NCBI GenBank assembly: GCA_030068145.1
Contig: JAPJBO010000767.1
Coordinates: forward strand, 45,412-109,411
Origin: Diplonema papillatum
Lineage: Eukaryota > Euglenozoa > Diplonemea > Diplonemida > Diplonemidae
Direction of reading: 5' to 3'
Length of the DNA stretch: 64,000 bases
Below, piece by piece: positions 1 to 10,299 of this stretch. Each line of letters starts with the position of its first letter. The first letter of the stretch is position 1. A program made the position numbers and the translations under genes. Under the pieces are notes generated by a model. That model had not been told where the DNA came from. It saw only the letters and a program-made list of their open reading frames with translations, and did no database searches.

Positions 1-621
1 CACCTGGCCGAGACGGAAAGGATCCGACTTCGAGCCCACCCAGTTCACCGCCCAGAAACCAGCACTTTCGGTGACGTGCTCTGCCTTTCTCGTCAGCACG
101 TCGTCCACGCGGGCGGCACCCTGCCAGGCCAAAGCCAGCGCAACACGCACCCTGGGGTCCGCTTCCAGGGCAACGGCAAGATGCAGCTCGTCCTTCGTCA
201 CCGGTACAGCCTGCTTCGACGGCTTCATCGCGCCGGCCCGTTTCAGAGACCTGACAAAGTCCCTGACGAGCTGGCTGTCGACAGGCCGCCCCAACCGCTT
301 CTCGGCCGACTGTACGTTGACGACGTACTGTACTGCCGAGGCCGCGCAGATGTCTCCACGAGAGAGCAAACGGGTCACGAACAAGACCAGCGCCGTCGGG
401 ACATCGAGCTGCGAATCTGCCTCTGCATCCCAGTGACGTCGGAACTCCAGAAAGCGCCGGTACACGGAGTGGATCCCGCGTCGTGTGGACAGCGCCAGTG
501 CATCCGCCACGTACGCGTTCGCAGTCCGGACAAGACGGTTCCGTTCGCCGGGTGAGAGAGGGGGCTCCGAGAGGAGGGGACGTCCGCATCGCCCCGAGAC
601 CGGAGGAGGGAAGCGGTTCAC
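1..621 (-). CDS. Tyrosine recombinase (DIRS/Crypton-like), 3' part beyond window
   Basis: Reading leftward from 621, this frame is open to base 1 and gives about 207 residues. The N-terminal half is a helical SAM-like core-binding region (TANAYVADALALSTRRGIHS, then VYRRFLEFRRHW). The second half enters the catalytic domain: ALAWQGAARVDDVL matches the box I arginine region of phage-integrase-type recombinases (Arg codon at 109-111). A lysine in VGSKSDPFR (codon at 28-30) sits where the beta-hairpin lysine is expected. The HxxR and Tyr boxes would lie left of base 1. Such enzymes cut and rejoin DNA to integrate circular intermediates of DIRS-type retrotransposons or Cryptons. It lies directly downstream of a gag-like region, the order seen in DIRS-1-like elements. 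The frame stays open upstream into that region, so the true start is unknown. It could also be a Crypton or a domesticated copy. Confidence 0.72.
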   Translation of the reverse strand, partial: MNRFPPPVSGRCGRPLLSEPPLSPGERNRLVRTANAYVADALALSTRRGIHSVYRRFLEFRRHWDAEADSQLDVPTALVLFVTRLLSRGDICAASAVQYVVNVQSAEKRLGRPVDSQLVRDFVRSLKRAGAMKPSKQAVPVTKDELHLAVALEADPRVRVALALAWQGAARVDDVLTRKAEHVTESAGFWAVNWVGSKSDPFRLGQV

Positions 622-626
622 GGCGT

Positions 627-2556
627 CTACTGCTTGGCCTTGCTCCTGGTTGCGTTCGTCCGCTGAGGGGCCTGGGGAGCGTCGGGGGGAAGAGCTTCGC
701 CCGAGTGTCGGGTGCGGGGCCTCGGGCTGCGCTTCCTGGGCGGCTTCGAGGCGGGCTGCTCCTCGGCTTTCTGTAGAGCCTGGAAGACGCTCCGTAGAAA
801 CGGAGGAAACCCGGCCTCGTGCTGATGCCGGTGCTGGAGGCTGCCTGCAAGAGACCACCCGGCTTTCAGAGCTGTCTTCAGGACCATCATCCGGTGAACG
901 GTGTCCCTTCCCAGCTGGACGAGGGCATCGGGGTCGGTGGTGTCGTCCATTAGCCGCACGATGGTTGTGACGTGGTTGGTGAGATGTTGGGCGTCGTTGG
1001 CGACGCTCGGGATGGCATCGAGGATGTCGGCGAAAAAGTCGCGGATGTGCACCAGGGCCAGCGACTTCTCGATGGGGCTGAGGCCGACCCAGAGCTGGGG
1101 GTCGAGGAGCTCTGGCCCGGGGGAGAGGAGCGTGCGGGAGCCTTGGACCGACCCGCCCTCCCCCAGCGAAGGCGGGCCCTCCGGAAAATCCGGAAGGGGT
1201 TGGGAAGGCCCCGTCAGGGGCCGCTCGCAGGCCAGCTCCCGCCACCACCGCCTCTTATCGACGTCTCTCGGGTACCCCAGGCTGTCCTGCTGCCGGGCTC
1301 CTCCCGCGGCCTCTTGCGGGCCGTCGAGGACGCCGCGCCGCCAGTGTACCGACACCATCCGTACGCTGAGCCCTACCAGCCCCGCGCCGAGCCCCCCCAG
1401 CCCTACGCCGGGTCAGCGGCGCGGCCGCGGCGGCGGGGAAGGACCCAACGGGCATCGCTACCGGCGGAGGCGCGGGGCAACCAGGAGGCGCGTCGCGTGC
1501 GGGGTGAGTCGTCGCCGCGGGGACAGGCTCAGGCCGCGGCGAGTCGCGCGTCGGGAGAGCCGCCATCACCAATTCGGTGAGGCGCTCGACCTGCCGCTGC
1601 AGGCGGTCCATGCGGTCTGAGACGCCGCCTCGGCGGGTTCGCGCCGCCTGCCGTGTCGTCCGTCGTACGTGATGGTCGACGGGTTGTTGTTGCGCCGGTT
1701 TCAGCCTGCTCTGCAGGGAGCGCCCGCGTATGGGAGTGGCTCGCCGATCCACGTCTCCTGCCGCTTTCGACGCTGCACAGCGACCGTTCGGACGGCTCGG
1801 TTACTTCGCCCGGCAGGCTCCGCTTGCTGGCGGCCTCGTCTGTCCGGTCCTTCGTGTCCGTGCGACGCGCTCGTCCGGCGCACGCCGCCGCTCTCCGCGT
1901 CACTCAACGACCGCGCGTCGTGGCCCGGCAGGCTTCTCTTCTTATATCCCCGCCGAAAGCTCCCGCGGCTCGTCGCTGCCCGCTCTGCTTGGTCGGGAGC
2001 TGCCCTCGGTGGAGCCGCAGTACGCGTGGTCGTCCCGGCTGCCCCCGGCGGAGTTGCATTCCCTCAGATCGTTGTCATCTGGGCTGAGGGGATCGTCGCT
2101 CTCGGCGAAGGAGACGCGTCGCGCGGCTGGGGGAGATGGGCCGAACAATGCAGCGGTGGCCGAGTCGTCAGCGGGAGAAACGGTCGCGGGGAGCGGCATG
2201 TGCCCCGGCGTCTGCGGCGGGGGCGTGGCCTTCGGAGACGAGCGGAGCAGGTCAGCGACCTCATCCGCGGTGGCGGACGGAGCCGACGCGACCGCCAGCC
2301 ACGCGAGGACCCACTGGGCCACGCCTTCGGGGGGCGCCTCCTCGTCCGTGTACCCCAAGGCGCCTAGAAGGCGCCTCAGCCCCGCCTCCGCGGTCCCCTC
2401 GACGTCGCGTGCGACCTTGAGTACCGCCGCGAGTCGGCGGTTGTTTGCGGTGAATGAAAGAAGGGACGGGACATCAGTCCCGACCACCCTCTTCACCCAA
2501 CTCACCGCGCCCGACCTGTCGAGTTGCTTCGGCAGTTTTGTTGAACGCTTACGCAC
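627..2556 (-). pseudogene. Gag-like ORF region upstream of the tyrosine recombinase
   Basis: Three high-GC open stretches follow each other leftward: 2556-1942, 1752-1255 and 1358-627. The first two and the recombinase share one reading frame; the third is in another, so the region has frameshifts and stops, or an intron. The first holds helical sequence (NNRRLAAVLKVARDVEGTAE) and a Pro/Ser-rich tail. The second has a short coiled coil (DRMDRLQRQVERLTELVMA). The third contains ILDAIPSVANDAQHLTNHV and ends in a basic tail (PRKRSPRPRTRHSG). Length, coiled coil, basic tail and position before a tyrosine recombinase all fit a DIRS-type Gag. No zinc knuckle is visible, so the assignment rests on context. 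Opposite-strand frames here are open only because of the high GC content. Confidence 0.5.
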
Positions 2557-2668
2557 CCAGATTTACCTGTGTTTCGTGTGGGCTACAGCACATTTACCTC
2601 CTTTGATCTATCGCAACTGGCAGTCTCCTCAAGCATTTCCTACAAAGCAGGTGCTTATACAACAAAAA
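2525..2668 (+). mobile_element. MITE family 1, right half
   Basis: This runs from GTTGAACGCTTACG to the family end GGCAGTCTCCTCAAGCATTT followed by CCTACAAAGCAGGTGCTTAT. The left terminal repeat is missing; it joins the gag-like ORF start directly. Longer copies lie at 35489-35716 and 53327-53545. Confidence 0.7.
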
Positions 2669-2724
2669 TTGTTGTCCCATTGGGATATAAGGGAACAAAA
2701 GCTGTTGACCACAGAACCTGACCA

Positions 2725-2822
2725 GACCAGTCAGTCCGACCAGCCCAGCCTGACCAGACAGCTTGGATAGACCAGACAGCCTGGACAGCCTGGACAGCCT
2801 GACCAGACCGGTCTAGTCCGGA
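2725..2822 (+). repeat. Short degenerate minisatellite (CCAGACAGCCTGGACAG-type)
   Basis: Loose tandem copies of CCAGACAGCCTGGA and CTGACCAGAC alternate through this stretch. There is no coding potential. The sequence is locally palindromic (AGACAGCCTGGACAGCCTGG). Confidence 0.6.
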
Positions 2823-3006
2823 ACAAAATTAGTTACTCAATGAACAGATGCAGAACCTGTCCTGTACAAGGTTGCTAAAAGTCCACACGAATCACAGGAG
2901 GTAGAACATGATTCATGGCACTATGGCACTAAGTTTGAAACTACGAATCACAGAACGTGGAACATGATTCGTTGGACCGCTGAGCACAAAGTTACCAGGT
3001 TTTCTA

Positions 3007-3412
3007 AACACCGCAACGGAACAGCCGCCCGGCAGGCATTAGGCTCGGTCAGGACTGATCCCTCACACCGAAGTGATCACGGGTTGCCTTGTGAGCGTAG
3101 ATGCGCGGGGCTGAACTCAGGCTGCATGAGTGGGTTTTGTCAGGTAACGATGGCCCTGCACCGGATCTCAAGAGTAAGCTTCGTTTCCAAAAGTCGTGAT
3201 CAAGTCTGTATACCCACAGAAGGCGCGAACTACACGCAAGGACCCTTCAGACGTGGAACGCATTGGTCAGAAAAGCAAACACCGCAACGGAGCAGGCGCC
3301 GGCAGGCATTAGGCTCGGTCAGGACTGATCCCTCTCACACCGAAGTGATCATGGGTTGCCTTGTGAGCGTAGATGGGCGGGGCTGAACTCGGGCTGCATT
3401 AGTGGGTTTGCG
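3007..3412 (+). repeat. Direct repeat pair, about 135 bp each
   Basis: 3007-3140 and 3278-3412 are near-identical, sharing GCAGGCATTAGGCTCGGTCA and CCGAAGTGATCA. The start-to-start distance is about 271 bp. A more diverged third copy lies inverted at about 10990-11125. No protein features were recognised. Confidence 0.8.
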
Positions 3413-3583
3413 GAACTGCTGTAGCATCGATCAGCGAGTACACGTATCCATCCCTGGCCGTGGCGCTCGATGGCTTCGGTAAACCGCATCGCTTGACTCC
3501 GTACTTAGAGAGCGAATTCTGTCAATCATGGTACAGATGACTTTACGCAGGATGATGCAATATTACCCCCCCCCTAAAAAAAA

Positions 3584-3585
<2 letters not shown>

Positions 3586-3627
<42 letters not shown>
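3586..3627 (+). repeat. (GA)n microsatellite
   Basis: An uninterrupted GA dinucleotide run of about 21 units, next to short C and A homopolymers. Confidence 0.95.
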
Positions 3628-3628
<1 letters not shown>

Positions 3629-3639
3629 GAGTTAGAGTG

Positions 3640-5260
3640 CAGGGACAAAAGGATACGGGTGCACGAGCACGCGGGGCTCATGCAGATGGGAAAAAATCGG
3701 CCAATTTATCCGTAACGTGAACACGCAACCATGCAAGAAGCTACAGCGCAACCGGATGCGAAGTAGGGCTGTGCTGAACATGTGCTGACAGCTTCCAGAA
3801 TTGAAATTGCTGTACTGATCCTGCTTCAGCGGAGTTCGGGCGCTCCAACAAAGGCCCGTACCGCTGTCTGACTCTTTTTTTTAAGAAGTTCGATGACGCG
3901 GTCAGGTGATCCCATATATGGGATCCATTCGGAAACCCTTCGGATATCAAGATCAACCGGAACTCGGAGGTCTCGACAACCGAGGGCCATCAGGGCCGCC
4001 CGTGCTGTTGGGCAAGGGCTGCCAACTGGGCTACCCCCGGATCGTTGCGGTTGAGCAATTCAAACGGGACCGGCGCGATCACCGAAGCTTGGGAACCCGT
4101 GCCGAGGACCGACTCGGCATCCCGCTCAGGCGGCAGGACCTCCTGGACTTCCTCGGACTCCGGTTCAACCGGAATCAACGGACTGCCGTTGTGCACGAGC
4201 CAGCAGCAGGTGGAACTTACCCACGTGTTGTTGAGCAAGGCGAATCTGTCGCGATTGTCCTTGACCCTGAGCCGGGACCGCAGGCATGAGGCGATGCAAA
4301 AACCGCCACAACGTGAACAGTGTCGATTGTTGGCGACATCATGGGCGGTGTCGCATGATGGGGCAAAAACGCATTGTCTTCGTCCCACAGCAGACGGGCT
4401 ACTCGCGGATATAGTACGACTGGGATGGTATCCCAATCTACGTTCGGTAGGTCCATTTACTCTAGGGTAGGCACAGCCGGCATCTTTGTGTGCGTACGTG
4501 TGAAACCCCTGTTTTAAGTAGTTTAGCACAGCACGCTGCCACGACGCTTATTGATAAACAACCGAACTTTCACTCTTAAAAAAAGCTGAAGTGTCAAACA
4601 TGGGTTCTCTGCGGCGTTGCCGCACAATGCCCTTCGCGATGACCAGCTGCAGTACGACAATACGAACCCCCCACTCAAAGCCGACAGGTAAGCGGCCTTT
4701 GAGAGGTATCCCTCAAGGTACCGATGGTAACAGGAGTCTGTGACGGTGACAAAAGCTGCGAAGAGGCGCAAGATTGACGACCCATCTCAGGCATGACGGC
4801 AACTCACTCACTTCTGGTACATTCGCTCTTGCCCTGATATTCTTTCTCAGCCAAGTAGGTTCTTTCTCCCCACGCAGATTCAAGCAAATGCCCGGAGAGG
4901 CACCGCGATGAACTTATGCCACTGAGAGGACGACGTAACTGGACAGATTGGTGAACAGCGCCAAAACAAGTTTTCGCTGCACGAACACTCTTTTCCTCCG
5001 GCAGACCTCAGGTTAGGAAAACCCCTTCTGCAAGTGCGTGTACAAAAGACCGCACACCGGGAGGAAAACTCGAGTTTTTAATGACCGCGCTGATATCGAA
5101 TCCTGGACGCGCCTTCAGGTGACAAATTAGTAAATCGTGATCAGAGAGAAGGTTCGACGCGGGCGGCTCAGTTTTTCCACACCTTGCGCGTGGCTAAAAT
5201 GAACCCGATACTCTGTCAACCGTCTCTTTTTAATCGAATTCCGTCTTCGGACCGGAAGTT
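3640..5260. other. No convincing gene; weak ORF remnants
   Basis: Minus-strand open stretches at 4529-3990 and 4456-4217 give plausible protein text (LVHNGSPLIPVEPESEEVQE; MDLPNVDWDTIPVVLYPRVA). They are short, overlap each other and match no family I recognise. They may be retroelement debris. The rest shows no repeat or gene signature that I can support. Confidence 0.4.
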
Positions 5261-5717
5261 CGGTATAAGAAAACATGAGATACCTGTAATGAGGCGCTTG
5301 AACTTCGATAGCCGACCTTCTCCGGCTGTCCTGAGATAGTGCGGCATCGACGTCAGAAGACTGACATCCTGCTGAAGCGTTCGAGGCTATTGTATTCCTT
5401 TGACGGTCCGTCATTCATCCGCCCCGACATTAGGGGCTGCGCACAAGGCTTGACGATGTCAATGGTCCCATTCCGCAAGATCTGGCCCGTAGGATTTGTG
5501 GTGACCTCTCAGGGATAGGGATCGTGCCGCGGAATTAAACCAAATACCGGGTAGGAGAAATAATGATCCACAATGCGCAAATGCTTTTTGGACAGCCTAG
5601 TAGCGAAACAGCAGGAACGGAGCCACATCCTTGCTCTCGACTTCCCAGGAATAGCGAAGAAACAGAAGGGATTCAAACAGACACACACATACACACGCAC
5701 GCACACCCTACACACCC

Positions 5718-6090
5718 CTAAACGCCGTAGAGGAGGGGGGTTACCATTGCCGCCTGTTACCCTGATTCGCAGTGGTACACAGACAAGCGTCGCTCCAGAC
5801 GAATCTGGAGCGACGCTTGTGCAGTATGATTGGACGTTGGGAGAAAAGTGTGGCCGCCTCTGTAACTCCACGAGCCGCTTCCACGACTGCATGGCCAGGG
5901 GCCTGCCCACTGTGAATCTAAGCACTGTGCATCTAGGACCGCAGGATGGGTATCCACCCACGCAGTGTGAGTATCCACTCACCTCCTGATGCATGTGGTA
6001 CCACATAACTACCCGCGCGGCAATGTGGCAACCCCCCTCCCCCATCCCGAACTTTCCGAGCAGGTATTGAGGCTGCCATCGTGAGGCGCC
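5718..6090 (+). mobile_element. Inverted-repeat element, copy in unit A
   Basis: The left part GGAGGGGGGTTACCATTGCC and the right part, read in reverse complement as GGAGGGGGGTTGCCACATTG, form imperfect terminal inverted repeats. The same element, longer, occurs at 25963-26492. There is no coding sequence. A perfect internal hairpin lies at 5783-5820. Exact ends and target duplications are not resolved. Confidence 0.6.
5783..5820 (+). repeat. Perfect 17-bp hairpin inside the element
   Basis: The arms ACAAGCGTCGCTCCAGA (5783-5799) and their exact complement (5804-5820) flank a CGAA loop. The homologous stretch in copy B (about 26079-26105) keeps CCAGACGAATCTGGAGCGA, the loop and the inner part of the stem. 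Confidence 0.9.
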
Positions 6091-6094
6091 GAAA

Positions 6095-6480
6095 GAATGT
6101 CACTTATTGGGGGTTATTGTAACGGTATATTAGTATTAACGGGGCATTCTTGCAAACATGAAGCGCCGCAAGAACAGTACCATGAGCCGCAGAAGGACAT
6201 GGACTTCCTTGTTGCAATCGTTGCAAAGCAAAGGAAAGCTTCAAGAACTCGGCACTGTGGAGTTAAACGTAGTCGTAAACGGGATCAAAAGTACCGCGCC
6301 AGATAAAAAAACAGCATTTTACGTTTGAACAAATAAGGTGCGTGTCCGTCAAAACAAGCTTTTCTCCCTCGATTGCGTTTTCTCCCTCGCCTTCGAAACC
6401 CCAACCTGGGAGAAAGACTTGTTTTCGGGACGTTTCCCCTCATAGGCTCACACGAAAGATTTTGCGTGGCGTGTCCGTAT
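6095..6480. other. No gene seen
   Basis: There are short open frames only. A duplicated phrase, TTTTCTCCCTCG(A/C), sits near 6361-6392. Nothing else can be supported. Confidence 0.4.
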
Positions 6481-6489
6481 ATTTGTATT

Positions 6490-7190
6490 ATTAAGCCGGT
6501 CCATCCCTATCTCCTGGAACTGCATCGAATCGCCTGCCGCTGTTCATTGTAGCGAATCGAGGTCCGCCACAGAATGACGCGACGCGCCTCGTGCGGGACG
6601 ACGACCGAATGCTGAAACAACTACCACCACCGATGCCTCGACCACGAAATGCCCACGTGCGAGCACTGCAGGAGGCACGCGGACTTGCGGAGTCGGAGGC
6701 CCGGATAGTGCTGTCGGAAAGGGCACCATCGAGCGGCGGTAGCGAGAGGGGTCGGGTCGACGGAGAAGCGGAAGGCGGAGCTGATAAGCCCCGCGGCGGC
6801 AGTGCCTCCGCCGAAGCAAACGAAGCGCGCCAACGTGGTACTGGTGCTTCCGAAAGCAGCTGAGGAGGAAGTGCGAACCCCAATCTCGAGAGCGTAAGAC
6901 GAAGAAGCGACCATCAACCTCGGCAACACCACGGAAGACGACACGGTATCGCCCAAGCGCCGCCGTAAGGAAGCAACCATCGACGCGCAACCGATGCACC
7001 TGGACGAGCAATTGAAGGGGAAGTGCGGCACCAAACGCGCGCCTGAGCGCGACGATCAAGACGAGCTTAAGAGGCGAAAGCATGACACGAAGAGATACCC
7101 ACGCCATCGGCGATGCAGATTATCGCCACAGATTCTTTGCATTCTAACCCAAACAATCACAGTCTAACAGGAGGGGATGGACTGGCTTGT
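6490..7190 (+). pseudogene. Retroelement C-terminal remnant with Cys/His motif and 3' tail
   Basis: At about 6600-6690 one frame reads TTEC, a stop, then NNYHHRCLDHEMPTCEHCRR. This matches TTTECCRNHHHRCLDHEMPT in the minus-strand sequence at 14601-15248. Further on, 6890-7095 encodes SPKRRRKEATIDAQPMHLDE and a C-terminal LKRRKHDT, matched by pieces at 13589-13850 and 17950-18165. The tail GCAGATTATCGCCACAGATT (from 7112), followed by CTTTGCATTCTAACCC, recurs at the ends of other copies. It is therefore a dead 3' fragment of a retroelement family whose longest member is at 60055-61730. Stops and frameshifts make it a pseudogene. The basic end looks like a nuclear signal. Confidence 0.6.
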
Positions 7191-8078
7191 ATTATATACC
7201 CGTTAACACTAATTAAAGCCCACAGTAGAACTTCCCGATGTCTTTTGATTTGCCTTTCGCGTGCTTACTAGAGAGCTCGAGAAAAGACACTCAAACCCCT
7301 CTTTCTAAGTTTTTCCAGCGCCTGCACCGACGCCTCGACAATACCTGCCCCAGCTGACCTGAAACCTGTGTGACAAAAACACTATTTCGCTAAACACCGT
7401 TTTTTTCTTCTTGTTACGTTAGACTCCCCACTAACGCAACAAGAAGACGGAGAAAAGTGAGAACTCGTACCTTCAGCTCACAGCTAACCAGCAATCGAGT
7501 ATTTCGCATTTAACCCCGCATTGTAAGCAAAGGAGCGATTCTCTGCGAGAGAACCCGCAGCAAACGTTGTTCCTCCACTACATTGATCTTCGAAGGGCTG
7601 GTTTCGGTGGCCGTGTCAAAGCTACGAGTATTAATCAAGTGAAAGACTCCCAACCCCACGTTGAGCACAGGAAGTAGTCCTGATCTTATTACTGCCACAC
7701 AAGATTCCAGGCCTGCTGACCATCCACCCGTGCAACGTCAACGAGATACGCATTTAATCTGTTCGTATTCAGTAACAAATAGAAGCCTTGGCTGTTTTTC
7801 TTAGGACTTCCGGTACGCCTGTCGCTTTTCTGATTGAAACAATAAAATGTAAAGGAACAACAACGAGAAGATTGGAAATAACTCCAATTCATCTTGGTCG
7901 TTCGGAGGAATGGAACGGGAGGAAGCAACATGAAAAGGGAGGGATGTTGAGAGGCGTAGGCGACCGCCCGTTTTCGCAAGCCCGAGCAGTCTCGAGCTTG
8001 GAAGGGCGGTCTGAAACAGCCTCCAACATGGTTCGTTTAACCGGGAACTTTCGAGATCGTTCCCCGGTTAAGGGGTTC

Positions 8079-8303
8079 TTAACGAAGCAGCGGGCCGTCA
8101 GCCTCAGTATTAAGGTAGCCATTTTGCTCCTCTGTCTTTTTAGACAGGGTGAAAGATACTTCCATTCTAAATATCCAAGTATGGGACCCAATATGACCGC
8201 AGACACGATCGAAAACGAGTGGGAAACAAAAATGTGCCAAGCAATAGTGACAGGCCGGGCAGTACTCGTTTCCTGCCGAATTGTCGGCGGCATTGGTTAG
8301 CAC
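8079..8303 (-). pseudogene. C-terminal module of family member A, out of frame
   Basis: This stretch encodes ADNSAGNEYCPACHYCLAHF followed by CFPLVFDRVCGH. In copy B the equivalent text, ADHSAGNECRPTCDACVAAC then RFPLVFDRVCSH, is in frame with the rest of the gene. Here it lies in a different frame from 8297-9019. Copy A therefore has a frameshift, a lost exon join or a real earlier stop. The paired cysteines could bind metal, but that is inference. Confidence 0.55.
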
Positions 8304-9019
8304 TGCCTGGCGCTGGTCGTGAACGAGTATGGGTCGTGCACGTATCTTCCAGCGGCGTTGCTTTGCTGCACAGAGCTTGCACTCAGCAGCAGTACAGGTA
8401 CTGCGGTAGAAGTAGGGTTCGTCGGTATCGTCACGTTGAACCTCCCGCTGTTGTCACGTTGAACCTTCCGCGTGTGCTTACTCGAATAGATATGTGGCTT
8501 TAACCCAACCTGCAAGCTGTGCGCGTAGACCTTCGTTCCGCACGGCAGCTGCACTTTTAGACCATCTATAAAAGGGCGTGCGTTGTTGCACAACATTGCG
8601 GCCGGGAGACCGTTGCAACTGATGTCGATACCGGTGCCGGTGCACACACAAGCGAAAGTGGGTCCCCACTGGCCAAGGTAAGTGCACAGGTTGTAAGCAA
8701 CTTGCTTCATTTCTGGCGCCAAAAGACTTCTGTTGCACTCCAGGCTTACGTGCACCGTCGTGGTGCCTTTTCGCTGCTCGTCACTGGTCCAGGTGACCTG
8801 CTGCTTGAACTGCAGGCCGTGCTTCTTTAGTAGTTTTTTTGAAGCGGCTGGCACCTGGTTGTCGGGGTATTGGACGAACACGTTTGATCTTCCCCTCTCG
8901 CCCATCTGATGGCGATGGATAACCGTCGCCCCAAACTGCGATAAAGCACGTGATACCGGGCCGATCGGTCGGTGCCTCGGCAAGCCCCGATACTCGAATA
9001 AAACGGCGGGTTGGTTCAT
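8297..9019 (-). CDS. Unrecognised protein, family member A
   Basis: A 240-residue frame of no family I know, clearly related to the minus-strand genes at 28664-30172 and 44658-45566. The shared order is: an N-terminal region; a strand-helix unit (NVFVQYPDNQVPAASKKLLK) that recalls RNP1 of an RRM fold; a strand (TTVHVSLE); a helix (EMKQVAYNLCTYL); then the most conserved block, GIDISCNGLPAAMLCNNARP through GTKVYAHSLQVG. Near the end, VHDPYSF matches RHDPYSF of member B. There is no signal peptide or membrane segment. The start is chosen because upstream DNA aligns with that of B just beyond this ATG. Relative to B the protein stops early and its last module is out of frame. An RNA-binding role is only suggested by the strand-helix pattern. 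Confidence 0.6.
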   Translation of the reverse strand: MNQPAVLFEYRGLPRHRPIGPVSRALSQFGATVIHRHQMGERGRSNVFVQYPDNQVPAASKKLLKKHGLQFKQQVTWTSDEQRKGTTTVHVSLECNRSLLAPEMKQVAYNLCTYLGQWGPTFACVCTGTGIDISCNGLPAAMLCNNARPFIDGLKVQLPCGTKVYAHSLQVGLKPHIYSSKHTRKVQRDNSGRFNVTIPTNPTSTAVPVLLLSASSVQQSNAAGRYVHDPYSFTTSARQC

Positions 9020-9429
9020 TCTCTTTCAATATACTTTTCTTTTCTGGAACCTGCAAGGAGTTTCGTAGCTGCTACTTTTAAAGCGTTTCGATGTTCAAGA
9101 AGGCCGGCATTCCGGAGTCTCTGGTTGACAGCAGACCCTGGAGGTGGAGGGGTAGTTTACAGCTTATTTTCATGGATGCTAAAACAGCGAGAATTACGAC
9201 AGCCGGACGCTTCTGCTTTTGAGAAGCCAACCTCTCGGCGACGAGGAAAGAGCTGAGCGGGGTGAAGGGGATTTGTAGCGTTATTTGTAGCGTAATTTTA
9301 CGGATTAGAAGGTCGGTGTTTGGTCATGGGAGCGAAACAGGCAGCACGAGCTTTGCCACGTTTCATGCGCCTTCTGTACATGGTGCGGCCAAGCTCACAT
9401 TCATTCCCCTGGAAACCCCATCTTGCTTT

Positions 9430-10010
9430 GTTCCTGCAGAGTTTGCACGTTGAAACCCTCCCAACGGTGTCAACGCATATTGAACGTACCGTGTCCCAAA
9501 CGCTTTTGTGAACGCAACTGGTCATTCCGCCATTTTGTAAGCGTCTGCATACCGGTGGAATCGAAGGCCGTATTTGGACAACAGGCGGGGGCAAACAGGG
9601 GGCAACGTCGTATAGTTCGGCCTCAGAAGCTGGAGTTGCGGGTGTCCCACACGCTCTTCGGGTATGGATTTACACGTGCAGATTGTGGCCACAGATTCTT
9701 TGCATTCTGATCCAAACTAATCCAAATGCCGGATGGATGCGGGCAACTGCACCTTTGTACCACACACTGGGTGCTTCCAGATTACGCGCAATCGGGGGTT
9801 TGAAACATGATGATAAATATAAAAAGTCCGCACCCACGCGGCGTTGACTGTGGCTGGTCTTGAGGGCTGTCTTGATGTTACATTGATCAAACTCACTAAG
9901 CTGAAACTAATCCAAACTATCACGGTCTATCAGGAGGGATGGATTAGCGATTGGCCTACACAAATTTTCCAGATTTTCACCATTTGTGTGTGATTTTTAC
10001 AATTTTTGTG
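9430..10010. other. No gene; stray retroelement 3' tail copies
   Basis: GCAGATTGTGGCCACAGATT at about 9678 is a variant of the retroelement tail seen at 7112. AATCCAAACTATCACGGTCT at about 9908 resembles the sequence after that tail. CGGCCTCAGAAGCTGGAGTT (about 9619) is one end of the MITE found at 24985. No coding region can be supported. Confidence 0.5.
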
Positions 10011-10014
10011 TAAG

Positions 10015-10286
10015 GTACGCATACCCGAACCCCCCCCGCATACCCAAACCCCGCAAACCCCGCAAACCCGCATACCCACCCTAACCCGCAAACCCGCATA
10101 CCCTAACCTCGCAAACCCGCATACCCGAACCCGCAAACCCGCGTACCCTAACCCGCAAACCCGCAAACCCGCAACCCGCATACCCAAACCCGCGTACCCT
10201 AACCCGCGCGTACCCTAACCCCGCATACCCTAACCCGCAAACCCCGCAAACCCCGCAAACCCTAACCCGCAAACCCCGCTTACCCG
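10015..10286 (+). repeat. Interstitial telomere-like tract
   Basis: About 270 bp made almost only of C/A-rich heptamer-like words: CCCTAAC, CCCGCAAA, CCCGCATA and CCCGCGTA. CCCTAA matches common telomere repeats; the CCCGCAAA and CCCGCATA variants are interspersed. The one-strand bias is strong. It could be an old chromosome end, a repaired break, or an unrelated C-rich satellite. Confidence 0.8.
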
Positions 10287-10299
10287 CACGCGATAACGT

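Larger units (their letters stand above)
5270..9420 (+). repeat. Segmental duplication, copy A
   Basis: This block is colinear with 24385-30715 (copy B). Matching anchors in order are: GAGGCGCTTGAACTTCGAT (5292 and 24412); an inverted-repeat element (5718-6090 and 25963-26492); CCTCGACAATACCTGCCCCAG (7334 and 26657 region); CCAGGCCTGCTGACCATCCA (about 7707 and 27990); the minus-strand gene (8297-9019 and 28664-30172); its upstream flank (9020-9260 and 30172-30350); and AGAGCTGAGCGGGGTGAAGG (9247 and 30600). Copy A also carries a retroelement remnant at 6540-7190 that copy B lacks. Identity by eye is moderate, so the duplication is old. Confidence 0.8.

Noticed and set aside
10006-10272. Pro/Thr- or Gly/Leu-repeat proteins over the telomere-like tract
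   Set aside because: Low-complexity translation of CCCTAA-like repeats.
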